Origin: Novacetimonas pomaceti
GTDB lineage: Bacteria; Pseudomonadota; Alphaproteobacteria; Acetobacterales; Acetobacteraceae
Reading direction: 5' to 3'
Length of the DNA stretch: 8,848 nucleotides
Assembly (NCBI RefSeq): GCF_003207955.1
Contig: NZ_NOXG01000043.1
Coordinates: 1-8,848 of the forward strand
The position numbers and the translations under genes are program-made. The notes beneath the pieces were generated by a model. It was not told the DNA's origin. It worked only from the letters and a program-made list of their open reading frames with translations, and did not search any database. Each line of letters opens with the position of its first letter. Position 1 is the first letter of the stretch. Of the stretch, positions 1 through 5,869 are shown piece by piece.

Positions 1-95
1 AGCAGAATATCGTCAATATTCCAGATCGGGCTCCTGTGGGATGACTGAATTCTACAAAATGACCCGAAATTGCCTCAAGTGTGAGAAATCCGCGT
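1..95. mobile_element. Insertion-sequence terminus, left copy
   Basis: These bases are the exact reverse complement of 8750-8844. On the inner side the two copies diverge at once: base 96 differs from the complement of 8749, and each continues into a different interrupted gene. That is the pattern of one IS end inserted at two sites. The true IS boundary is at or just outside base 95, since the last few shared bases could be coincidence or target sequence. The element carries stop codons in the frame entering the GGDEF-EAL gene (TGA at 46 and 82). An inner 6-bp inverted repeat (GAATAT/ATATTC, 5-21) is visible. No transposase coding can be recognised in so short a piece, and I cannot name the IS family. 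Confidence 0.8.
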
Positions 96-1605
96 CGATG
101 CCCTTTCGCGCCACGAAAGCGATCCCTATACGCTGGCCATGTTCTCCAACATCGCGCGTCAGCTGTCTCATGTGCTCGAACGGCGGGAAACCGCAGACCT
201 CCTGCGCCACGAGGCCACGCATGATGCCCTGACCGGCCTGCCCAACCGCAAGGCTTTTCTTGCGCGGCTGGATGCCATCATGGAGCGCGACCGGAAAACT
301 GGCCACGATCATGCGGTAATGTTCATCGACCTGGACAAGTTCAAGATGGTGAACGACAGCTTCGGCCATCATGCAGGCGACATGTTCCTGATCGAGATCG
401 TCAAGCGTCTGCGCCGCGTGTTCGATACCGAGGAGAACTGCTTTATCGCCCGTCTGGGCGGTGACGAATTTACCGCCATCATGACCGGCCCGCGCGACCG
501 GGCCGCCCTTGAGAAGATCGGCGCGCGCATCTGTCAGGAACTGGAGGGGGAAATGGTGATTGATGGGCATCACCTGCGGCCCTCAGCCAGTATCGGCATC
601 GTCACGTCCGATCACGATCATAAATCCTCGGCCGATATCGTGCGCGATGCCGATCTCGCCATGTATGAAGCCAAGCGTCGTGGTGGCGACCGGGTCATCC
701 TGTTTACACCAGATCTGCTGGCACGCATGCACCATGCGCTGATCCTGCAGGGCGAATTGCCTGATGCGCTGGAACGCAACGAGTTTCTGCTGCATTACCA
801 GCCCATCATGGATATCCAGACTGGGCGCGTGGTGGGACATGAGGCCCTGCTGCGCTGGCGTGACCGGCGTGGCGTGCTGCATGACCCGGCAGCCTTTATC
901 CGCAATGCGGAAGAAACAGGTCTGATCGTGCCCATTGGCAACTGGGTGCTGGAACAGGCGCTGCGGCATGTGGTGGCCTTCAATCGCGATCAGGTGCCGG
1001 GACATGAAATCGCAGCCCATGTCAATTTGAGCGCGAACGGGCTTCGCCAGCCTGACATGCCGCGACAGTTACGCGAACTGCTGGCGGCAACCGGCGCGAA
1101 GGCTGAATGGATCGTGCTGGAAATAACCGAGGACGTCCTGCTTCCGGACATGGATGCTTCCATCCGCCACCTTGCCGCCCTGCGCGGTGCGGGCGCACGG
1201 ATTGCGATAAACAGCTTTGGCGGCGGCCGCAGTTCGCTCTCGCATCTCGGCATCATGCCGTTTGACATCATCAAGACCGACCGTGGCTTCGTTAAAACCA
1301 TGAACACGCATGGTCATACAGTGGATGTGCTGCGCCTTATGGCCGATCTGGGCGAAAGGCTGGACAAAACGGTCATTATCGAAGGCGTGGAGACGCAGGC
1401 TGAGCAGGAGCAGCTAAGGGCATTAGGCTTTCGTTACATGCAAGGCTTCCATATCGGCCCCAGCCTGACGTTATGCGGTCGGCATGCCAAGAAAGGCATG
1501 TCGGTCGTGTTCGCCATACCATCGTCGAAAACAGATCCGTCATGGCGGATCGGCGACATTCACAAACTCGGTGCAGCGCATGACCGGTCTGTATCGCCAA
1601 CCTGA
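85..1605 (+). pseudogene. 5'-truncated GGDEF-EAL cyclic-di-GMP protein (diguanylate cyclase, degenerate EAL)
   Basis: The frame opens after a TGA at 82 inside the IS end, so the N-terminus (probably a GAF or PAS sensor) is missing. The first in-frame ATG is 139, giving 488 residues. In that numbering residues 1-25 look like the last helix of a sensor domain. The GGDEF domain follows, with an intact GGDEF motif at 107-111, so cyclase chemistry (two GTP to c-di-GMP) could survive. The inhibitory RxxD site is absent at its usual spacing. The EAL domain keeps EALLR (235-239), VNLSA, EITE, KTD and EGVET. The metal-binding DDFG motif, however, reads NSFG (358-361), predicting lost phosphodiesterase activity. 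After about residue 440 the sequence leaves the family: the normal C-terminus is replaced by some 45 unrelated residues. The gene is thus damaged at both ends. It might still be translated from 139, but I see no good ribosome site there. Confidence 0.85.
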
Positions 1606-1700
1606 CTGCAACTCCAGTTCGTTACGGGGTTCGCCGAAATTGGCCGCCCAGGCATCGAATTCATGCAGGTAGCGCTTATGCAGCGCCTCAAGATCTATAT
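1540..1700 (-). pseudogene. Unidentified minus-strand protein fragment
   Basis: On the minus strand, about 53 codons read without a stop up to a TGA at 1540-1542. The peptide is helix-like and rich in charged and aromatic residues (it includes LHKRYLHEFDAWAANFG) and resembles real coding more than shadow. Upstream on the same strand it runs into the antisense of the IS256 remnant, so no start of its own is visible. I do not recognise the family. It may be the C-terminal end of a gene left behind when this region was rearranged, or chance. Confidence 0.2.
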
Positions 1701-1702
1701 CC

Positions 1703-1858
1703 CGGCCGGGCGTCCGCGCCGACGGTACGAAAAAGGCCCTCGACCTGTGGATCGAACAGAATGTGGGCGTCAGGTTCTGGCTCCGCGTCATGAACGAACT
1801 CCGGCATCGCGGCGTCGAGGATATTCTGCTGACCGTGGTTGACGGGCTCAAGGGCTTT
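1703..1858 (+). pseudogene. IS256-family (mutator-type) transposase fragment
   Basis: Fifty-two codons match the catalytic core of IS256-family transposases. VRADGTK, LWIEQN, FWLRVMNELRHRGVEDIL and VVDGLKGF appear in the family order, and the aspartate of VVDGLKGF is a catalytic DDE residue in this family. The usual continuation (PEAI and the helical domain) is missing and the frame runs into unrelated sequence after KGF. Upstream the match stops near 1703. A full transposase has about 400 residues, so this is a short internal relic, not a mobile element. It marks an old rearrangement next to the altered end of the EAL gene. Confidence 0.8.
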
Positions 1859-2274
1859 CTTGTATTCGCTGCACCGAATGTCATGGGGTCACCGGAAACG
1901 ACCCATGTTTTTAAGGTTCTTTCCAAGCATCTGACGCGCTCTAAACACTCTGTAAGGGCTTTAGAGATTGGAGATCATCCGGAAACATTCAAACGATCCC
2001 GACAAATCGTCTGCTGATGCAGATATTTTTTCAAATATCAACATCGGGAAATGGATTGATGTCCCGACCAGCAGGGGCGCAGGACCCCAATTCCAGCGCC
2101 CGGTCTTCCTGTCGGCATATGACCCGCCAGCAATGATGATAAAGCGCCCTTATATTCTGCGGGATATCTGCAGACCTCACCGGTCCGGCTGCGGCACTTC
2201 GCCTGCATCTTGCTTTCTGTCCGACAGGAAGGAGGATCCGTCTTATGTCTTGTCCGGGAAAAATGCTTCAGCCA
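1859..2274. other. Gene-poor scar between IS256 relic and ferritin-like gene
   Basis: I find no convincing gene here. The frame from the transposase relic runs on to a stop at 2015-2017, but the peptide no longer resembles a transposase. Longer plus-strand frames reach into the antisense of the ferritin-like gene. A short inverted repeat, CTGTC/GACAG, lies near 2216-2230. No T-rich terminator is evident for the minus-strand gene that ends at 2275. Confidence 0.5.
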
Positions 2275-2778
2275 TCAGGCTGCATGCTGATTTATGCCCA
2301 TTCCGGCAAGACGTGTCAGTTTCTGGTCTGCGGCTTTTTCTTCCTCAAGCGTCTGCTCAAGAACGTTCGCGCAATCCGCCCGGCCAAGCTGTTTGGCATA
2401 GGCGATAAGGCTGCCGTAACGGGTGATTTCATAATGTTCGACGGCCTGGGCAGCCGAAAGCATGGCAGCGTCACGGACCTCGGGATCATCGCAGTCACTG
2501 ATGATGTCCTTTGCCTCGGCAAGGATGCCATCCATTGCCTGGCATGTCACGCCCTTGACGGGCTGACCATGCATCTGGAACACCTGCTCCAGCCTGCGTA
2601 CATGCCCCTCCGTTTCCGTCAGGTGGTTCTGAAACGCGGCCTTCAGTTCCGGTGCGGCAGCCTTTTCCGCCATGGTGGGCAGGTTCTTGACGATCTGGTT
2701 TTCGGCATAATAGATGTCCTGAAGCGTATGCACGAACAGGTCATCAAGGGTTTCTATCGGTTTCGAAAACAGGCTCAT
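2275..2778 (-). CDS. Ferritin-like DUF892 protein (YciE/YciF family)
   Basis: A 167-residue cytoplasmic protein of the DUF892/YciE-YciF ferritin-like family, predicted to form a four-helix bundle with a di-metal site. It opens MSLFSKPIETLDDLFVHTL, followed by QDIYYAENQI (first metal-site helix), an ETEGH motif in the second helix, AVEHYEI in the third and LEQTLEEEK in the fourth. The spaced Glu/His residues are those expected of a ferritin-like site. Length fits the family. The ATG at 2778 is preceded by GGAGAG five bases upstream; the frame stays open 19 codons further but without a comparable site. It lies 129 bases downstream of the KGG-repeat gene on the same strand, matching the yciG then yciF/yciE order of enterobacteria, where the operon belongs to the general stress response. 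The biochemical role of this family is not settled. Confidence 0.9.
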   Translation of the reverse strand: MSLFSKPIETLDDLFVHTLQDIYYAENQIVKNLPTMAEKAAAPELKAAFQNHLTETEGHVRRLEQVFQMHGQPVKGVTCQAMDGILAEAKDIISDCDDPEVRDAAMLSAAQAVEHYEITRYGSLIAYAKQLGRADCANVLEQTLEEEKAADQKLTRLAGMGINQHAA

Positions 2779-2800
2779 TGGTTCTCTCCATTTTTCGAAA

Positions 2801-2815
2801 AGATGCCGGGCATCT
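2801..2815. promoter_or_regulatory. 15-bp palindrome in leader of ferritin-like gene
   Basis: AGATGCCGGGCATCT has 7-bp perfect arms around one base and ends 22 bases before the ATG of the ferritin-like gene, just upstream of its ribosome site. The one-base centre rules out an RNA hairpin of full length and suggests a dimeric protein site, though it may be chance. A second short inverted repeat (ATTGGC/GCCAAT) follows immediately upstream. Confidence 0.25.
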
Positions 2816-2861
2816 GATTGGCACAAGGCAGCCAATGCGCTGATCGGGGCATTCAGTTGCC

Positions 2862-2892
2862 GGGGAATGCCAGCGGATCGCCGGCATTCCCC
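2862..2892 (-). terminator. Hairpin between KGG-repeat and ferritin-like genes
   Basis: GGGGAATGCC and GGCATTCCCC form a perfect 10-bp stem with an 11-base loop, starting 15 bases after the stop of the KGG-repeat gene on the minus strand. No T-run follows on either strand, so it is not a classical intrinsic terminator. It could act as a partial terminator or as a 3' stabiliser that sets the ratio of the two proteins. Confidence 0.5.
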
Positions 2893-2907
2893 GTATTCAA
2901 CACGACA

Positions 2908-3186
2908 TCAGGTATTCTTGTGGCTCTGCTGGCCCGCCTTGACGTGTTGTTCGTGTGTGCCGCCCCGGGTGCCGGTGCCGTGTTCATCAGTATCCTTCTC
3001 GCCATGCGACATGCCGGCGTTCTTGTGGCTCTGTTGTCCGGCCTTGACATGCTGTTCATGCGTGCCGCCCCGGGTGCCGGTGCCGTGTTCGCCAGCCTCT
3101 TTCTCGCCATGTGACGTGCCGGCGTTCTTGTGGCTCTGCTGGCCGGCCTTGACATGCTGTTCATGGCTACCACCCTGATTTGTCAT
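2908..3186 (-). CDS. KGG-repeat stress protein (YciG/GsiB-like)
   Basis: A 92-residue, very hydrophilic Gly/His/Gln/Lys-rich protein made almost entirely of repeats. Two full 35-residue units and an 18-residue partial unit begin GGSHEQHVKAGQQSHKN or GGTHEQHVKAGQQSHKN. This is a variant of the KGG / stress-induced acidophilic repeat motif of YciG and GsiB, with its Gly-x-x-Gly and basic pattern. Such proteins are small, soluble and probably disordered, and are made in stationary phase, desiccation or osmotic stress; their molecular action is unknown. The linker between units is acidic and glycine-rich (SHGEKEAGEHGTGTR). The ATG at 3186 is preceded by AAGGAA at a suitable distance. It is the upstream gene of a pair with the ferritin-like gene. 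Plus-strand frames across the repeat look open only because the repeat unit is a multiple of three. Confidence 0.88.
   Translation of the reverse strand: MTNQGGSHEQHVKAGQQSHKNAGTSHGEKEAGEHGTGTRGGTHEQHVKAGQQSHKNAGMSHGEKDTDEHGTGTRGGTHEQHVKAGQQSHKNT
2911..3174 (-). repeat. 105-bp in-frame tandem repeat, 2.5 copies
   Basis: Units at 3070-3174, 2965-3069 and a partial 2911-2964 are highly similar at the DNA level. For example, TTCTTGTGGCTCTG on the plus strand recurs at 2915, 3020 and 3125, exactly 105 bases apart. The period is 35 codons, so gain or loss of units keeps the frame. Confidence 0.9.
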
Positions 3187-3252
3187 TTTTCCATTCCTTT
3201 TTTTCTGATCTGGGACGATCGTTCATCCGACCGCTCCATGACAAACCATCTG

Positions 3253-3272
3253 GCCCGAACGCAGTTTCGGGC
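3253..3272 (-). promoter_or_regulatory. Hairpin in 5' region of KGG-repeat gene
   Basis: GCCCGAA and TTCGGGC form a perfect 7-bp stem with a 6-base loop, about 66 bases upstream of the KGG-repeat ATG. AT-rich sequence that could hold the promoter lies just beyond it (3280-3345). If transcription starts there, the hairpin lies in the mRNA leader. There is no adjacent T-run. Confidence 0.3.
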
Positions 3273-3508
3273 AGCCAAAGAAAAATATAATATTTCTGGA
3301 AATAAAAAAGATACCATACGGTACATATATTATATTTCTGAATTTATATTGATGATTTCACTTCATGAATGTCACGATGCCATTAAGGATGTAATTCAGT
3401 AAAATTTTCACGAAATCCGGATATGCTACCAATATTTACCTGCAATATCGTGAGTTTATTCGCTTATATCTTACGGAATGTCGCAGGAACGTCCAGAATA
3501 TCATATCT

Positions 3509-3526
3509 GGAATTTTATAAAATTCC
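3509..3526. repeat. 18-bp perfect palindrome
   Basis: GGAATTTTATAAAATTCC equals its own reverse complement. Just before it CCAGA/TCTGG forms another short inverted repeat (3493-3510). With no spacer, it looks like a protein-binding or cruciform site more than an RNA hairpin. No neighbouring gene start is close enough to assign a target. Confidence 0.4.
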
Positions 3527-3556
3527 TGAAATTAATTAAGGAAAATCTATACACAA

Positions 3557-3775
3557 TTATCTTCTTGATGCCGAAAAATTAACGGCAAAAGATTGTAAAG
3601 AGATAAATGTTGTCCAAAAAGAAATTTTTATGAGTTTGTTTTGGCATGCACTCGCATAACTGGCAGCCTTCGGATATTCCGAATTCTGCAACATTCCTGA
3701 AAAAACCTTGTACCAACATAAATAATTTCCGATACTCTGCATGTATTTTTCCAACGGATCAATAAGCAGCATCAT
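3557..3775 (-). CDS. Doubtful small AT-rich ORF
   Basis: Seventy-two codons, opening MMLLIDPLEKYMQSIGNYL, with aromatic residues and a hydrophobic patch near SFWTTFISLQSF. The upstream match to a ribosome site is weak (GAAG three bases before the first ATG) and an in-frame TGA lies eight codons upstream. Codon use is AT-rich, unlike the surrounding genes but like the surrounding DNA. The order (amphipathic start, QN-rich middle) loosely recalls phasin-like helices, but I do not recognise a family. It may be a relic or chance. Confidence 0.22.
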   Translation of the reverse strand: MMLLIDPLEKYMQSIGNYLCWYKVFSGMLQNSEYPKAASYASACQNKLIKISFWTTFISLQSFAVNFSASRR

Positions 3776-3945
3776 ATCTTCGATCTGCCGCTGTCCGTCT
3801 CATTTCTGGACCTGTTTTCAGGAATGGCCCGATCTGACTGGCATGAAACGAGGGATCAGCCCATAGACATTATCGAATGTAATTACGGCAGACCATATCG
3901 ACCTCTCGCCCACGATGCATTTCATCGCATCAGAAAATATCCGTT

Positions 3946-4083
3946 TTAGACAGCCGCAGGCAGCAGGAGCAGCGGCGGTCCGCCCTCACCTGTCGCGGCC
4001 CGGATACGTACGCCATTGACCTCGATATCCTGCCATCTGAAACCGGGTAGCAGTTCCGGGAATTCCCTGACTGTGGTCATCAT
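3946..4083 (-). pseudogene. N-terminal stub of an alpha/beta-hydrolase
   Basis: Forty-five codons begin with twin ATGs (4083 and 4080) preceded by AGGTG, then read LLPGFRWQDIEVNGVRIR and GGPPLLLLP. This is the standard beginning of alpha/beta-hydrolase-fold enzymes of the haloacetate dehalogenase / epoxide hydrolase type (PGF..., VNGVRI, GGPPLLLLHG). The stub stops where the HG of the oxyanion strand should come: LLLLP is followed by AAV and a TAA. The remaining 230-250 residues, including the catalytic Asp or Ser and His, are absent, and the DNA downstream is AT-rich. It is divergently oriented to the aldo/keto reductase. The gene appears to have been cut by a deletion or insertion. Confidence 0.6.
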
Positions 4084-4307
4084 CGCACCTGTACCTGTCC
4101 GGTGACTGGCAACATGAAGGGGCACGGTATCAGGAAATCCGTTTCAGCCCGCGATAAAGCCCCGTTGATTACCGATCAGCCTCCACGGGCATGGGCGATT
4201 ACACATCACACGTCTGCCGAAGACAATCATGGACAGGATGACAATCCGGCGCAGGCGATAGCGAACCCTCATCAATGAAAAGCATTAAGAACCAGGCCAT
4301 ATCATAT

Positions 4308-4312
4308 GAGGA
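4308..4312 (+). promoter_or_regulatory. Ribosome site deciding the aldo/keto reductase start
   Basis: GAGGA lies four bases before the ATG at 4317. The in-frame ATG at 4275 has no such site, and starting there would put 14 extra residues in front of the Tat signal, so 4317 is preferred. Confidence 0.55.
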
Positions 4313-4316
4313 CGCA

Positions 4317-5474
4317 ATGACAGCCACCCGACGCAATCTTCTCGCCCTTTCCGCCCTGGGCGGTGCCGCGGTCATGATGTCGCGACCGGGGCAGGCCCAG
4401 GATGCGCAACATGCCGGGGACGTCACGCCGACCATGGGACGCGTGCCCCGCGATACGCTCCCACTGAACACGATGCAGCCGGGCCAGCGGTTCCGTCCCC
4501 CGACACGCCTTGGCATCGGAGGGGTGCCGATTGGCAACGGCTTTGCGGCGGGCACGGATGAAGATGCCGAAGCGGCCCTGGAAGCAGCCTGGGCTTCGGG
4601 CGTGCGTTATTTCGATACATCGCCCTGGTATGGCCTTGGCCTGAGCGAGCGGCGTTTCGGGCATTTCCTCCATACGCGGCCACGGGATGAATTCGTGCTG
4701 TCAACCAAGGTCGGCCGCCTGCTGACAGCAGCCCCCAGGCCGCCTGACGGCACGATGTGGCACGATCCGTCCCCTTTTGCCTATCGCTATGACTATACCG
4801 CGGACGGGATCCGGCGATCGATAGAGGACAGTCTGCAGAGACTGGGCATTTCGCGGATCGACATCGTCTATATCCATGACCTGTCGCCTGAAAACAGGGA
4901 TATGGGGGACCGGTGGACAACCTATTTCGATCAGGCCGCCAAAGGCGCAATTCCGGCCCTGACCAGAATGCGCGAGGAAGGACTCATCAAGGCCTGGGGA
5001 CTTGGGGTGAACACGCCGCAGGCGGTCCTGCGCACCATTGAAATGGGCGATCCCGACATTGTCCTGCTGGCAACGCAGTATTCCATCCTGCGGCATGATG
5101 AGGCACTGGCACACACATTGCCGGCCCTCGCGCCACGCGGCATTTCGGTTGTTGTCGGGGCTCCCCTGAACGCAGGCTATGCGGCTGGGCGCAACCGTTA
5201 CGATTATCAGGGCACAATTCCGTCCGGGATGGCCCATAAGCGTGCGGAGATGGAGGCCGTCGCCAAGCGGCACGGGATCGACCTGCGCACGGCAGCACTG
5301 CAGTTCGCGGCGGCGCATCCGGTTGTCGCAGCCGTCATTCCGGGCGCGCGCAATGCCGCGCAGATGCAGGCCAACGCACGATCCATGGAGGTCTCGATCC
5401 CGTCCGCGCTGTGGGATGAACTCAAACAGAAAAAGCTGATTGCTCAGGCCGCTCCTGTCCCCGTTCCGCTGTAG
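4317..5474 (+). CDS. Tat-exported aldo/keto reductase
   Basis: A 385-residue NAD(P)H-dependent oxidoreductase of the aldo/keto reductase superfamily. It is closest in feel to the D-threo-aldose 1-dehydrogenase / pyridoxal 4-dehydrogenase branch, which acts on sugars or aldehydes. Residues 1-29 form a twin-arginine signal: TRRNLL, an Ala/Leu/Gly-rich stretch, and a likely cut after GQA (26) or nearby, so the enzyme should reach the periplasm already folded. The TIM barrel starts near residue 64 (RLGIGGVPIGNGF). The catalytic tetrad is present: D100 (YFDTSPWYG), Y105, K131 (STKVGR) and H187 (VYIHD). A cofactor-binding IPGARNAAQ lies near 341-349. It ends VPVPL. The substrate cannot be read from sequence. 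It stands alone: the stub upstream is divergent and the porin begins 395 bases downstream. Periplasmic sugar and aldehyde oxidoreduction is typical of acetic acid bacteria. Confidence 0.88.
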   Translation: MTATRRNLLALSALGGAAVMMSRPGQAQDAQHAGDVTPTMGRVPRDTLPLNTMQPGQRFRPPTRLGIGGVPIGNGFAAGTDEDAEAALEAAWASGVRYFDTSPWYGLGLSERRFGHFLHTRPRDEFVLSTKVGRLLTAAPRPPDGTMWHDPSPFAYRYDYTADGIRRSIEDSLQRLGISRIDIVYIHDLSPENRDMGDRWTTYFDQAAKGAIPALTRMREEGLIKAWGLGVNTPQAVLRTIEMGDPDIVLLATQYSILRHDEALAHTLPALAPRGISVVVGAPLNAGYAAGRNRYDYQGTIPSGMAHKRAEMEAVAKRHGIDLRTAALQFAAAHPVVAAVIPGARNAAQMQANARSMEVSIPSALWDELKQKKLIAQAAPVPVPL

Positions 5475-5631
5475 GGAAGGCTGGAACGGAGCCGTCAGGG
5501 CACGTCGTCAGTTGATGCTGATAATCGAAGGAACAAGCCGACAGCAGCAGGGATGGCTGATGCCCCTCCTGTCGTAGCGTGTTGCGATACTCCTGGACGA
5601 GGGATCGATAAAAGGTCGGGATACGGGGCAT
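5422..5631 (-). CDS. Doubtful small ORF convergent with aldo/keto reductase
   Basis: Sixty-nine codons opening MPRIPTFYRSLVQEYRNTLR, with GGGGGA about eight bases before the ATG. G or C fills roughly two thirds of third positions in the first 50 codons, which is compatible with coding here. It overlaps the last 53 bases of the aldo/keto reductase on the other strand and resembles no family I know. The last third is low in order and may be antisense noise. Confidence 0.2.
   Translation of the reverse strand: MPRIPTFYRSLVQEYRNTLRQEGHQPSLLLSACSFDYQHQLTTCPDGSVPAFPTAERGQERPEQSAFSV
5461..5489 (+). terminator. Terminator-like inverted repeat at aldo/keto reductase 3' end
   Basis: CCGTTCC and GGAACGG form a 7-bp stem with a 15-base loop that contains the stop codon. 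A second, interrupted stem (CGACAG/CTGTCG with inner AGGG/CCCT) lies at 5539-5574. Neither has a T-run, so termination here is only suggested. Confidence 0.25.
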
Positions 5632-5869
5632 GTCGCTGAATCCCCCTGAGGGACCAATCACGTACCGGCGTCATAGATTTGTTCTGAATACGATATAAAA
5701 CTACTTTATAGAGTTAAAATATCTGAAATATTACAAATACAATTCGTGTAAATTATTCACGAACTTGTGTTATTTATGAATTAAATCTTTCCCATTCGTG
5801 AACCGATACACATCCTGTTCCAGACAGCCAACCCCGTGGCGCAGACCGCCCGGGAAGGGAGAGCAGACA
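5475..5869. other. Intergenic region and AT-rich leader of the porin gene
   Basis: Apart from the doubtful minus-strand ORF, this stretch holds no gene. From 5670 to 5790 it is strongly AT-rich, as expected of a promoter region. It carries three TTCGTG-type motifs (annotated separately). Several AT-rich hexamers could serve as a -10 box, but I cannot choose one. Confidence 0.5.
5743..5802. promoter_or_regulatory. Cluster of three TTCGTG motifs upstream of porin
   Basis: TTCGTGTA (5743-5750) and TTCACGAA (5756-5763, the inverse of TTCGTGAA) form an inverted pair with 6-bp perfect arms around nine AT-rich bases. A further TTCGTGAA lies at 5795-5802. They sit 68-127 bases before the porin ATG. 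Spacing and repetition suggest operator half-sites for a dimeric regulator controlling the porin (and perhaps glpK). I cannot name the regulator. Confidence 0.35.

Larger units (their letters stand above)
3273..3945. other. AT-rich stretch without a convincing gene
   Basis: This block, especially 3280-3780, is far richer in A and T than the flanking genes. It probably holds the promoter of the minus-strand stress pair near its left side. It also contains an 18-bp perfect palindrome (3509-3526) and a doubtful 72-codon minus-strand ORF. The composition suggests foreign or decayed DNA. I recognise no RNA gene. Confidence 0.5.

Noticed and set aside
5..21. GAATAT/ATATTC inverted repeat as a terminator
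   Set aside because: The stem is six AT-rich pairs with no T-run and lies inside the IS end, so it may be a transposase site or chance.
52..573. Minus-strand 173-codon ORF
   Set aside because: It is antisense to the GGDEF domain and ends in the IS repeat. The peptide has no family resemblance.
583..1317. Long minus-strand ORFs across the EAL domain
   Set aside because: Shadow frames of a GC-rich gene whose plus-strand reading carries all the domain motifs.
1968..2817. Plus-strand ORFs of 146 and 190 codons
   Set aside because: They run antisense through the ferritin-like gene, which has clear family motifs and a ribosome site on the minus strand.
2911..3174. Possible CRISPR array
   Set aside because: There are too few units, no distinct spacers, and the repeats are coding and contiguous.
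2818..3402. Plus-strand hydrophobic repeat ORFs
   Set aside because: They are the complement of the in-frame KGG repeats. The period of 105 keeps all frames open, and the minus-strand product matches a known repeat family.
4423..5318. Minus-strand ORFs of up to 205 codons
   Set aside because: They are antisense to the aldo/keto reductase, which has its full catalytic tetrad on the plus strand.
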